From assembly GCA_002751075.1 (NCBI GenBank), contig NAOQ01000378.1, forward strand, positions 42,593 through 76,706: a stretch of 34,114 nt of DNA, given 5' to 3'. Shown piece after piece: positions 20,701 through 31,745 of this stretch. The notes under the pieces are model-generated. The model made no database searches. It was not told the DNA's origin and worked only from the letters and a program-made list of their open reading frames with translations. The translations under genes and the position numbers were made by a program. The stretch's first letter is position 1. Every line of letters begins with the position of its first letter. The DNA comes from Ichthyophonus hoferi (lineage: Eukaryota > Opisthokonta > Ichthyosporea > Ichthyophonida > Ichthyophonidae).

Positions 20701-23700
20701 CAGTGGAGTGCGTATCGGGGGAAGCCTTGCTCTATTGGCTATTGGTAGAATAGATGGAGATATAGACGAGGTAGTAGGGGAAGAAAGAGTGAAAGAGTTA
20801 GAGAGAGAGAAAGAATTAGAGAATGAGAAAGAGAATGAGAAAAAGAAAGAGAAAGAAAAAAAGAAAAAGAAAGAGAAAGAGAAAGAGAAAAAGAAAGAGA
20901 ATGAGAATGAGAATGAGAAAGAGAAAGAGAAAAAGAAGGAGAAAGAGAAGAGAGAGAAAGAGGAGAGAGAGAAGGAAAAGGAGAAAGAAAATGATGCAGA
21001 TGAGAATGTCCAATCAGATAACGAGAAAGAAGCAGAGATAAAGAAGGGAGAGATAGAACAGGAAAAGGAAAAAAAGGCAGAGGTTAAAAAAAAGGCAGCG
21101 GAGAAACGGAAAGAGAAACTGAAATTAGATAAAAAGGAGGAAAAAAGATTAGCTAAGGAGGAAAAACTTAGAGAGAAAGAAAGAAAGAAACAGGAACAGA
21201 TGGCAAGAAAGGAAGAAAAACAGAGACTGAGGGCAGAGAAAGTACAGAAGAATAGGGAGAAGAATGAAGCACGGAGGGTAAAGTTATTAAAGGAGAAAGA
21301 GAAGGAGAAGGAGAAGGAAGAGAAAGAAGGTGAGGGAGAGGGTGAAGTGCTAGTGGCTGACACTGTTAATGATGACGCTTTATCGGTTATGCCAATGAGA
21401 AAGACCGCTGAACCTCAGAAGATTCTGGATATCTTAAAGAAACACCAATCAAAAGTGGACCAGGAGGAAATGGAGGTGGATGATCATTTGTCTCAAATCA
21501 ACACAAGCATGCCTTCTACTCCAATGAAATCGAACCCTTTCGCCAATAAACGCGCAGAGAGCTCAAGCTCTGACGAATCAGAAAAAGAGAGTAAGGTGCC
21601 AGACCTTAAGCCTACTGGGCCATATATTCCCACTCCTGTATCTAGGGAGATCTTACATGGGGATTCTAGTGAATCCGATAGTGATTATGAAGCCCCTCCT
21701 CCCCCTAGAGCACCCCCTGTTATTCACAGTGCCAATGATGAATCTATCATAAAACAGGTTGAAGAAGTTAATGAGAACGTTGTAAATATAGACCGGGAAA
21801 GTGCAAGTGAGAGAGAGGATGAGGGAGAGGGAGAGAGGGAGGAGACGGAAAGTGAACAAGAATATCTACCAGGTGAGGGGGGGTCCGTAAAGGTAGTTAG
21901 TAGTACCCCTAGTAAGGCAAATAAGAGGTCCAATGACAAAGGGGCGATTAATGAGTCCGCCAATAAAAGAGATGTAGTACAATCAACTAGTGATGAGGAA
22001 GAAACTAGGATAGATGATGATCACGTGATTCCTAGTGCCCAGCCAATGAAAAGGGATGTAGTTGTGGATGAATCAGATGAAAGCAGAGAGGACGATATGG
22101 ATTTCACCCAATTGTTATCGTCCACGTCCAAGGTTAACAGTGAAGAGAGTGAAGAGGATGGAGAGGGGGAGGTAGGTCATAGGGCAGGAGGAGGTGGTTA
22201 CTAATATGTATTTACATTTATTATATGTATAAACTATTCAGGCTATATAAATGGCTGTTGCCATGTACTCTTTATAATATGATATAGTATAATATAATAT
22301 AATGATTGGATGGCATATATTTTGCGTTATTACCAATGCTCTCTTCCTATATTTCATATGATGTATATCTACTTTCCTTTTTTTATCTTTTACCTTTTTT
22401 CCTTTTTTTTATCTTTTGCCCTTTTTCCTTTTATAGTTATTTGTAACTTTATAATCGCGTAACATGCTCCAATCATATTTTAGAACTGGAAAGATAGTTT
22501 GGCTGATTGGAATATATTCAAGATTTATAGGTCAATTGGAGTCTCGATCATTTTAAAATATAACGAAATCTAATCAAAAATCTCACATCAAGCAATCCGG
22601 GGTTGTAGATTGGTCAATATATATATAAACATTTAATAGTATATGTTAGTGTGCATACATGTATGGATAGATATATCCGTTTAGCTTTATCTACCCTTCC
22701 GCCCTTATTCCTACCAATACTCTATTACTTGCTTATATACCTATTGCTGAGTTTATACATAGATGCACACTATCAGACGTAGTATCATACCATTATACAT
22801 ACAATCCTACTATCATACATACTATCATACATACCAACATACATATACATACTAACATATCCATAATCTATCCAAATATCTCGCTTGCCCACCCTCTTAT
22901 ATTCCCACAGGAGACTGACGTGGCCAATCTGACCCAAGAGATTTTATCTCAGCGAATGGCAAACAAGGGTGCAGCCAAGGCTAGTGATTTCCCGGCAAAA
23001 GAGGAAAGCAGTGACGATGAACCAATGATATCACAGTCTGTTTTAATGTACGAATCCCCCGATTTCGTTAAATAGTTCTTTATTTCTTTCTATTGGCCTA
23101 GATTAGTTATTCAATTTTTTTCCTTGCTATGTATGTATGTATATATGTATATATATACTAGTCTGATAGTATATATGACATCATACATATATCCACACCA
23201 AATGCATTTACCTTATCTTCCTATTTAGCCTGCCCACACATATGCACCTTATGCCTTATACCTGATACCCAATAACCTTATATATCCAACTATATACAGG
23301 GAGTCATCCGACAGTGATAGTGATGAAGATGGGAAGGGAATTAATTTGGCCAATGTCATGAAACGCTACAGCAAGTTAGGCAAGTGATTGCTTTATTAAA
23401 ATTTAATTTTTAATGTTTTAAAATGTTTCACTTTAATTATAGAGTAGCCAATACATAACATAAGATAAAAAGATACTTCTTTTATGAATTTGTAAAGCTA
23501 TTTGCCTATATTTTATTATTATTTTTATATGAATAGGATACTTATATATGTAATGTATTGTATGTATATACTGTGGCCATAGGTCTAGAATGATATTGAT
23601 TGGCTTATAGGGTATATTTTAGCCCGTCTGTTAAGCCAATAAACTGTAGATGCTATGTGAAATAATTGGTTAATAAGTGTTCTAATTACACTAATACGTA

Positions 23701-24394
23701 TCAACTCAATTCAATTGGATGATCTATTGCCTTTATAGTCACCTATCCACTCACTGACCGCGATATATGTCTATATATAGCCCCAGCTTCTAGTACGGGA
23801 AATAGAAAAAAAACTACACCCGCTCCACGCAAATTGCCTAATAAGCCTGCGTTAAAATCACCTAAAACGGTAGCGACCAATAAGACTGGGCCAGCGACGA
23901 GAAAGAGGTAATGTACCGTATGTAGATTTAGTTATGGTTACACTAGATTATTGGCTCAATTCACATTAGAATTAGAATAGATTATAATTCCTTGTATTGC
24001 ATTAAATTAAATTCAGCGAAATTATGTTATGTTATGTTATGTTATATTATATTTTATTATATTATTACTATGGAGTAGTATAACGGTAAAGTACTGTACT
24101 ATTTTGTATTACATTTTATTATAATGTACTATACTGTACTGCCATATCTAATCATAGGTCTGCCTTTTTAAAATTCAATACAGCCTGCTGGTTATATAAC
24201 TGACTCTTACTTTCTTTTACCATTCGCTCACACTTATTACACTATTATACCATTATACTGTTATCCACTGATACGGTTATTCTATTATCCTATCATATGT
24301 TTCACAATATAGATCAGTGCCCGCAAAGCCCAAACTGGATCTAGGAATGTTGACAGTTGATGTTACAGAAAAACCAAAGAGGGGCAAACGCTAG
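17785..24394 (+). CDS. Large Lys/Glu-rich nuclear protein with Net1/Dnt1-like N-terminus, nine exons
   Basis: Exons: 17785-17863, 18452-18524, 18832-18975, 20073-20146, 20604-22171, 22911-23047, 23300-23379, 23781-23907, 24313-24394. All phases close into 787 residues. Residues ~14-97 form a ubiquitin-like fold pattern: CPPRKFRVTPEATISELA, VVKKYQELYPIDW, SLEVFYIR, DLSSNDVV and SITVLTNRN. This order (RKF, TISEL, KYQxLYP, L-x-V, DLSxxxxV, ITVL) resembles the N-terminal domain of the fungal Net1/Tof2/Dnt1 proteins (Cdc14-binding nucleolar proteins). That assignment is mine from memory and moderate. A bipartite-like basic VKRRRLEDK follows near 147-156. Residues ~186-381 are a Lys/Glu-rich, coiled-coil-prone block encoded by imperfect GAGAAA repeats. 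Residues ~410-720 hold Ser/Asp/Glu clusters (SSSSDESEKES, DSSESDSDYE, ESSDSDSDEDGKG) typical of CK2 sites, and the end is basic (KRGKR). The first donor (17864) is GTGTAT rather than the nearby GTAAGT, because only it keeps the frame. Intron 7 uses a GC donor. A likely role is in nucleolar or chromatin scaffolding, by inference only. Confidence 0.8.
19048..19926. repeat. Array of ~110 copies of the octamer TACTATNN in intron 3
   Basis: The ~880-bp array consists of 8-bp units TACTAT followed by mostly CC, CA or TT, with occasional TATTAT or TGCTAT variants. The 24-bp group TACTATCC-TACTATCA-TACTATTT recurs, as does a set with TATTATCA-TGCTATCT, so there is higher-order structure. Register is kept at 8 bp nearly throughout. 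It lies wholly inside the intron 18976-20072. The two long plus-strand open frames here (up to 373 codons of repeated ILLSYY) exist only because the repeat has no stop in any frame. Confidence 0.9.
20800..21000 (+). repeat. GAGAAA-type codon repeat encoding the Lys/Glu block
   Basis: The heart of exon 5 is an imperfect hexamer repeat (GAGAAA, AAGAAA, AATGAG) that encodes alternating Glu and Lys. Long open frames on the minus strand (20662-21363) are its Ser/Phe-rich antisense shadow. The sequence looks expanded by slippage and then diverged. Confidence 0.8.
23380..23780 (+). other. GC-AG intron (intron 7 of the Net1-like gene)
   Basis: The exon end AAGTTAG is followed by GCAAGT, the strong consensus of GC-type donors, and the acceptor is CTATATATAG at 23780. 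Reading straight on instead would end the protein two codons later. Splicing with the GC donor joins in phase to a Pro/Lys-rich exon that splices on to a clean last exon. Confidence 0.7.
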
Positions 24395-24881
24395 ATTGGA
24401 GAAATATCAGTGCATATATGTACTATGTACAATATGTATACCATATTTAGGTCGTGTATTACCTAATTAGGGTATGGCTATAGTATTAGGAGTTTTTTAG
24501 GATTGCGTAGGACAGACAAGCATGCTTTAACTTATGCGATATGCACAGTACCATTGGCCAGATTACATTCATGATATTGTTGTATGTGTTACTATGTTCA
24601 CATATATCGTGCTTATTAAGTACACTGATGTAGTATTTAATACCAACACTTTTTTGTTTTTTTTAGTAAACCGATGAAAGGCCACATATGTAATTACAAA
24701 GAACTATAATTAATTATTGTATTGGTTATTGTTGGAACCAAAGCGTTCAAGTCATTTATTACGGCATCTTCCTTTATGTTGCAAGACCATTAACTCCAAA
24801 TGAACATGTAGTTCGGCGGAAGCTCTGATAACAAAACGGATCATAAAATGACCGGTCTAATATTAGTTAATAGCATAACTT
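24395..24881. other. Spacer after the Net1-like gene
   Basis: No gene or clear poly(A) signal seen in about 490 bp; AT-rich with a short T run near 24650. Confidence 0.5.
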
Positions 24882-25087
24882 TCTTAACTAGGTTAATATT
24901 TGTTGATACATAGTATGTAAGCATTGATATTAATAAATTGGTTAAGGAGCCATTCAAATAAGGACACTATAGTATTAGATCGAGATAAAATCAGACAATT
25001 CTAGTGGATTTCAGTGATCTTTTTGTAAATTGTATTGGCCAATAAGGATCTTTACATTTGAACCTATTTACATTAATGAGCACAGCT
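24882..25087 (+). promoter_or_regulatory. Duplicated upstream module, copy 1
   Basis: This segment has a paralogue at about 26728-26875. Shared blocks in order are a CTTAACTAGGTTAA-like block, TTGATACATA, ATATTAAT, AGCCATTCAAATAAGGA, TATTGGCCAATAAGGA and CTTTACA, near 70% identical with one ~55-bp insertion in this copy. The CCAAT box about 45 bp before an ATG (25088) suggests a promoter and leader. The first 16 nt of one block (CATTGATATTAATAAA) also occur near 4537, so the family may have more members. Confidence 0.5.
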
Positions 25088-25569
25088 ATGCGGGCGTTAA
25101 TTTTGACTAACACACGCGATAAACAAAGGCCGGGAAAGGGTAAAAGGAGTAAACATAACTAATAATAAACACTGTTCTTAGCCGTCAATACTTGCTGTTT
25201 AATTTATGTTCTTTATGTTTTTTTCCTATTATATCTATAGTTGTTAAAGAAGTTGAGGCAGATAATTCAGATACTTGACTAGAAGGCCAACCAACTAATT
25301 ATATACTTGAATCCGGTGTTGATTCTTCTGATAGTAATAATACCTTAACTATGTACACACGGCCGCAATTATATCGCAGTTATTACATATACAATACATC
25401 GACAAGTAGGAAGCTAAAGGCATCTATATGCATTGATAAACAGAGGGAGATTTAAGAGCAGTTAGCTAGAGCTTTAGCTTGCCCATTACCCGACGACAAC
25501 AGCCAGATAGAACTTAGTACAACACATATTATTCCTATTTCCAATACTTGTAGATTGGGACAGTACTAA
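25088..25569 (+). pseudogene. Decayed two-part reading frame behind module copy 1
   Basis: An ATG at 25088 opens a 17-codon basic start (MRALILTNTRDKQRPGK) that ends at a GTAAAA donor (25140). A matching acceptor (TATCTATAG, 25240) restores phase into VVKEVEADNSDT. From 25241 to 25569 the same frame continues for 109 codons with only a couple of interruptions and a Ser/Thr/Asn-rich, non-repetitive composition (LESGVDSSDSNN, EQLARALACPLPDDN). I do not recognise the family. The short spliced ORF as far as its first stop could also be a real 30-residue peptide. Confidence 0.35.
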
Positions 25570-26727
25570 TTAACAGGCAACAATCGGGATTATAATATAA
25601 TATAATATTAAATTTTAAATATTATTCTATTAATTTAGAGTGATTCGTTAAAATTTTCATGATCTTATTTGTTGGCGGTTGTGGAAAAAATCGAGAAAGA
25701 AATTAAAATGTACAGGGTATAAGATAATAGCAAAACGTGATAGGTGCATTAGACAAATTAAAATTTAATGTGATTAATATTATATCAATAGTAGATTAAC
25801 GAGTTTAACTGTACATTAGTGGTTTAACAATAGATCAATAATTGAATTAATGTGATAATCAGTAGATTAATGAGATTGATAATGAGATTAAAGGGAATCC
25901 TTGTAGCCTAGTGGCCAAATGGTATATTAATGTGATCAATCTTACATCACTATAGTTAGTAGGAAATATGTATAATCAATAGAAGATAAATGAGATCCAA
26001 ATTAGACTAATCAGATTAATAATAAATGACTGCAAGCCGATATGATTATCCATGCCTATATACATTAATTAATGATAATATCACATTTATTGGAGCATGT
26101 GCAATATGTTACAACAATTCTTTAAACAATTACTTATTTGTATTAAAATATAAAGTATATTCTACGTCTTCATTATATCTATTAATCAATATTAAGTATT
26201 ATTTACGTAGCATTTACGATAATAAAGAAATTATATATTAAAAATAATTTCTGTATGCCATATTATATTAGGTATACAGTTTGATCTGAGTTCAGTCTCA
26301 CTGCATTATATGTGGTTAAAATAGTAAAAGTTAAACACTGCAGGATTGAGACGGAGCTTATAGTTTTGTTGGCACTATAGTCCGTCACCTGACATGCGAC
26401 ATTTTCAGAATAATGGTCTAAAATCAAAACAGGATGTATTGTATTATGATGAGAATTTCTGATTGAAAATCGCAATTACAAACGATTCAAAATCTACTAC
26501 AATTTTAGAGTGTCAAGAGCAATTAGAATAATAATATATTCAGTACTCCAGCTATTATTATTATTGTTATGGTATACACTCTTCTACCTCTGGAAAAGTA
26601 AACAGGTAGGCATATTCATTTAATAACTTTATTAATAATATCATTACCAGTAGAGATGTGATACAATTAGTGAACTACAATATGATAATGAATATAGATC
26701 TGAAGCAATCAAATTGAGATTATTGCT
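25570..26727. other. AT-rich spacer with degenerate TTAATGTGAT-like repeats
   Basis: Between about 25740 and 26010 the decamer TTAATGTGAT and close variants (TTAATGAGAT, TTAATGTGATC) recur at least five times at irregular spacing, alongside GTAGATTAA blocks. A 71-codon plus frame (26026-26241) and a 70-codon minus frame (26263-26475) lack any further support. Confidence 0.4.
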
Positions 26728-26875
26728 TAACATTCCTAACCAGGTAAATTGATACATACTACGTGAGCACTTATATTAATGAGGTAATTAATTAAAAAGC
26801 CATTCAAATAAGGATACAATTGTATTAGCCAATAAGAACCTTTACAATTGTTCCTGCTTACCAGAATGAATACAA
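26728..26875 (+). promoter_or_regulatory. Duplicated upstream module, copy 2
   Basis: Paralogue of 24882-25087, holding CCTAACCAGGTAA, ATTGATACATAC, AGCCATTCAAATAAGGA, TATTAGCCAATAAGAA and CTTTACA in the same order. Similarity continues weakly to about 26935. A decayed frame follows at 27011. Confidence 0.5.
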
Positions 26876-27010
26876 TCAAACGGAGGTTAAACTATAGTTA
26901 ACACCATGCAAACGGAGAGCTTCAGAGAAATATCAATAAACTAAATCTATGGGTAAGTGCCTTATCAGACATACAAAATAAAAATTGACAATTATCATTA
27001 AAAAGAAACT

Positions 27011-27427
27011 ATGAACAGCTACAAAAGAAAACTTAAGTAAAAAACAAAAGAACAGAAGAGAAAGCAAAAACAACAGATATTAGCAGATCTTTATTCACAG
27101 CATACACACATTCTTGCTATTTCAGGTACTATATATACTGAAAAGGCGTCTATCTCCATTGATACTGATAATTCCGAAAAAGCAAGGGTCATTATAAATT
27201 CAGCAGAAGATACCACTATTGCAGTTTAGTATACCAAATATCATAACAAGAACTTACCTCATGCAAGCAAAGAAACTTTGAGCCTACGAATCACTCTACT
27301 AGATCCGATTCAATCCGAGTCAAAAAATAATAATCTTAATATTATGTTTGCCCTATATTTTACCATTTCAACAAGAACTTGCACACATCCATCTGGATTC
27401 CTAAACCTAACAATATATAACAATTAA
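27011..27427 (+). pseudogene. Decayed reading frame behind module copy 2
   Basis: From an ATG at 27011 one frame runs 138 codons to a final TAA at 27425-27427 with only two interruptions. It begins Lys/Gln-rich (MNSYKRKLK, KEQKRKQKQQILADL) and continues with ordinary mixed composition (GTIYTEKASISIDTDNSEKA, SKETLSLRITLLDPIQSES). About ten stops would be expected by chance in DNA this AT-rich. The family is unknown, and no clear protein similarity to the frame at 25241-25569 was seen although the upstream modules match. Confidence 0.4.
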
Positions 27428-28657
27428 TTCTGAAGTCTTACGTAAATGCATACTTCAACCTCATTACGCAAATACCTTGATGGTTTTATTTCAACGCACA
27501 AATGACTTTATTGTCTTATTGTCTTATGATTTATAGCCAATAAATGTATTTATATTTAATTATATATTAATATCAAATCAATAGATTATACATAATGTTG
27601 TACTAATCGAGTGTATAATTTTTTAATGATATGACCCCAGTACCCATCTGCTCTACTCTTCACACTGTATGGGTCTAGGGAAAGGTACTGTACAGATCAA
27701 GAAACAGAGGGTGTTCTGAATTACATCTATCTAAATATGGAACTGACAAGATATTCCTCGTTTGAATAATTTGTTTTCCGAAAGTAGACTACAAAGATAA
27801 CAACATAGTACAGCCAATAACTGTGGTAGCTCCATTTTAATAATAAATTTATTCTAAGCCTTCATTACCATATTAATAGCACATGCCATACCAGGTTTTA
27901 ACAAAAAATAGTGCCATTTGTGCATTTATATTTATACATATTTATATTTATATTTTATTTTTTAAAATGTTGATACAATACAGCATGGTTAGGATAGTAG
28001 TTACGTGAAGTATAATCGTTAATAAAACTCACACTAGTTACTATGTGTAACCCTACAGCAAGAATTCAATTAACATGTATTTGATATTGTTTAATTGCTT
28101 TATTATTAATAATTAATATTGTTTTAGTGTTATATTAATAATAATTAATATTTTTTAGCATTCCATTATTAATAATTAATATTTTTATTGGTGTTTTATT
28201 AGTAACAGTTAATTTTTTTTGAATAAATCATGAATTACTGTTTAACTTATGCATTCTGTATTTCTATTTCACTATGCTCATGTTAATTAATCTAAATTAT
28301 AATTATCGATACCAATTAGTATGAAAATTCCTCGATATTTATTTTCCCAGCATCAGTTTGATTTATTAATATATATATTACCGATATTAGTTATTATTAT
28401 ATATATTAATAATCCTAAATAATAATTAATGTTATATCATTTTTTACTAATAATTAATATTATTTCAATAGCTCCTAAATATCAATTAAATTTATTTTAA
28501 TTAGTGTATTCCATTACGATTGGATTATAAATATTTTATGTATATATTTTTTATCATAATAACTACCCTAATTTACAATAATAATAATAATAACAAAATA
28601 CTAGACTAGTAATATTCATAATAACAATAGTTATTATTATTTTATCTACCCATAAAT
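27428..28657. repeat. AT-rich spacer with ~30-bp tandem AATAATTAATATT repeats
   Basis: At 28101-28220 four imperfect units of about 30-33 bp share ATTAATAATTAATATTTTT followed by TAGTGTT or a variant. More degenerate copies continue to about 28515. No gene was seen in the rest of the stretch. Confidence 0.6.
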
Positions 28658-31600
28658 ATGGACCAACATAAAACTCCTAAATGGCTGCCGTTCGAGTCTA
28701 ACCCGGAAGTGATGAACAAGGTATATTTTATGTGTATTTATATGTATTTATATAGATGAATGTGTTTATGTAAGTTAAGTTTTTAAGTAAGTAAGTAGGT
28801 AGGTAGGTAGGTAGGTATGAGTGTATGTAAGTATAATAGTATTATAATGTGGTCGATAGTAAATATAATAGTAGGTATGATAGTATAATAGTATATATGA
28901 TAGTATATACAACAGTGTATATAACTTTATATGCATCATTATATACGCTATTATATACCCTGCTATACGCTACTATATACCAACTCTCCTATACCCTATT
29001 CTATACACTAACCCCTATTCTAACCCCTATAGTATGTTCATTCCTTAGGTGTACCAGAGAATTGGAACTACTATGACGTAAGTGTTGATGACCTATTAAT
29101 ATCACCCACAGCCTTTTTCCAACAACCTCTATTCTACCATTTCTCCTTGCCACCTCCCTTATAACCCAATCATAGGTTATCCTCTAGATACCCATTAATA
29201 TTTCCTACAAGTTCTTTCTCTCCACCCTACCCTACAGTATACATCATTTTAAATGCATTTTTTTTTTTTTTAATGATATCTTTGGTGCATCCTATATAGT
29301 CATATAGTTCTCACTCACCATTCGTTTATAGCACTCTATTATCCACTATCTATTATTATTCCTTTATATTCCCTGATATTCACACACACACCCTATTCCA
29401 ATCTTTTTCTTTCTCTTTCTCTCTGCTCCACCACTCTCCCCCTCCTACTATTCTCTCATAATTCTACACATTCCTGATGTTCCCTGATATTCCCTGATAT
29501 CTCCATGCATAACTTTATATTCTTTGGTATTCCCTGACATTCCTATATATTTCCTAATATCCCCCAATATACTTTCCAGATTTATGGCCTAGACCCAGAC
29601 CTCCTTTCTATGGTCCCTCAGCCTGTAGGGGCAGTCCTCCTACTCTTTCCCATCACCGAGGAAGTAAGCACTAACACTGTCATCATTCTAAGCTGCTGTT
29701 GATTTCTTATATATGTATATATCTAGGTGTGGGTTTGTGTGTGCGTGTCTATCATTATGGATCTATGGACTATAACTATATATAAACTCGGTATAGTGGT
29801 TCAACTAATAGGATCTGTCCTCGCCCTCTTCCTTATTAGTGACAAGGGTAACAAGGTAAGCACTGGTGGCTGGGTAGATCTTTTCCCTTGTTAATTGGTC
29901 TATAATTATATTACTATATCTATATTTGTATTGTTATTTACGATATATGTCTATATATGGGTATTGGTCCCCGAGTCTATATCATATTATACCATATCAT
30001 ACCATACCGTACTACACCATACCCTATCCTACCCTCTCCCATCTCACCTATTTCTATACCTACATATAGTACGAGGCCTTCCGCAAGCAGGAAGATGCAA
30101 GCCTAAAGGCTATCGGCCAGGCGGTTAGTGATAAGGTTTATTTCACCAATCAAACCATCTCTAATGCATGTGCTACTGTGGGAATGATACATTCCATTGC
30201 TAATTTAGGGGACGCCATGCCATTGGGTAAGACCGTGGAGGGGGGTAACAGATTGTGGTGTGATATATTATATTATACCATGTTATATTCTATTCTGTGT
30301 TATTCTTTACACCATGGTATTGTATATATAATTATATATATATATCTATCTTATATCTATATTTTTTTTGAATACTAGATGAACTTAATATAGACATTAG
30401 TATTACTATAATCTAATATGACATTTTGTTTAGCATGATGGCATATTGTATATAAATAGTTACACTATGTCATGTCATACCATACCATACCATATCATAT
30501 CATATCATCTCATATCATGCCATATCATCTCATATAATGCCATATCATATCATCATACCATACCGTACTATACCATGCCATATGCCATATCTTATAGTTA
30601 ACCCTGTTCCTATAACCATCATGCTGAGTATGACTAAAGATATTATAAACATAAACGTACACCCCATTAATATCAGCTAATAACAGTGAAGGATAGTGCC
30701 ATGGAACAGTTCCTATTGGCTACTTCTACCATGGATCCTATTAAGAGGGCCCACTACCTAGAGACTAATGAGGCCTTTACTAAGGCACATGAGAATAGTG
30801 CCCAGGAAGGACAGACAGAGGTTAGTATAACAGAGGGTGGATAGAGCTTATATGTATGCATATGATAGTAGGTATGTATGTATGTCTAATAGGATGTATG
30901 ATAGTATGCATGTATAATAATATGTATGTATGTATGTATAATAGTATATATGATATATGTACAATAGTATCTATTATAGTATATATCCTTACTTACTCTT
31001 CTGCCCCCTAGGCCCCGTCACTTGACGATGACGTGGACCAGCACTATGTCTGTTTTACATGTGTGGATGGTATCCTATATGAACTAGATGGTAGGAAGTC
31101 TTTCCCTATTAGCCATGGGCCCTCCTCGCATTCTACTATCCTGACGGTACGTATCTTATTCTTACGTGTTGTATTGCATTGATTATATTGTATTGTATTG
31201 TTATATTTTATTATAATGTATGGACCTATTGAAATAAATTGTACTGTTATGTTGCATTATACTACATTAAAATACCAATTTTTGATATAAAGCTCAATGA
31301 TAGGATAAATATCAGTATATTTCTATAATTATAACCAATCATTTCATTTCCTCTTTATCTCTTGAATGCATCTTATTATAAAACCCGAGCAATAAAATTT
31401 AATTGATTTACTTACTCTATCTCCTTTCTAGTTAACTGTAATAGTCACTGTATCATACTACCATACATACATACATTATTAACATATCACTACTTATAAA
31501 CGAGTGTATCTAATGACTAGCCTGTTCAATCATGCCATCACTGTAATACAATATCTACTATCTTTAATCCTACCAGTAGCAAGTCTATATTAATAATATA

Positions 31601-31745
31601 TAAGCTACAACTATTTAATTGGCTATATAACCCAGTGCCCTATACCTCCCTAACCCTACAGGATGTGGCTGTCGTAGTGCGGAAGTTTATGGCATTGACC
31701 CCTAACAACCACAACTATAACCTCGTTGCTCTCTGCAATGAATAA
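28658..31745 (+). CDS. Ubiquitin carboxyl-terminal hydrolase (UCHL3/Yuh1 type), seven exons
   Basis: Exons: 28658-28720, 29033-29077, 29580-29663, 30070-30226, 30687-30820, 31012-31146, 31662-31745. They join without phase conflict into 233 residues, the family's usual size (human UCHL3 is 230). The enzyme is a cytosolic/nuclear peptidase C12 cysteine protease that removes small adducts from the C-terminus of ubiquitin or NEDD8. The start [33 protein letters not shown] and FPITEE match the family. The oxyanion Gln92 and catalytic Cys98 lie in [12 protein letters not shown], His172 in DQHYVCF and Asp187 in LYELDGRK, with spacings as in UCHL3 (74 and 15). The crossover-loop region sits in exon 5 ([11 protein letters not shown] at its end). 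The residue after the catalytic Cys is Ala instead of the usual Gly. A poly(A) signal AATAAA lies near 31913. Confidence 0.95.
28791..28820. repeat. (AAGT)n(AGGT)n microsatellite in UCH intron 1
   Basis: Short tetramer tract in the first intron, close to the donor of exon 1. Confidence 0.8.
29727..29855 (+). other. Diverged duplicate of UCH exon 3 (possible alternative or dead exon)
   Basis: Within intron 3 a frame ending at 29855 encodes [18 protein letters not shown], followed by GTAAGCACT. Exon 3 encodes [18 protein letters not shown] at the same place, also followed by GTAAGCACT. Over 18 codons 8 residues are identical and 5 conservative, with about 57% base identity and many third-position differences. 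Weaker similarity reaches the exon start (TTATGG... near 29754). The reading frame is open and in phase 0 from an AG at 29725-29726. No AG lies exactly at the homologous boundary. Confidence 0.5.
30470..30595. repeat. (CATAC/CATAT)n pentamer repeat in UCH intron 4
   Basis: About 125 bp of imperfect pentamers CATAC, CATAT, CATCT and CATGC on the coding strand inside the intron 30227-30686. Confidence 0.85.

Noticed and set aside
20662-21363. 233-codon minus-strand Ser/Phe-rich frame
   Set aside because: Antisense shadow of the GAGAAA codon repeat in exon 5, which splices in phase with its neighbours.
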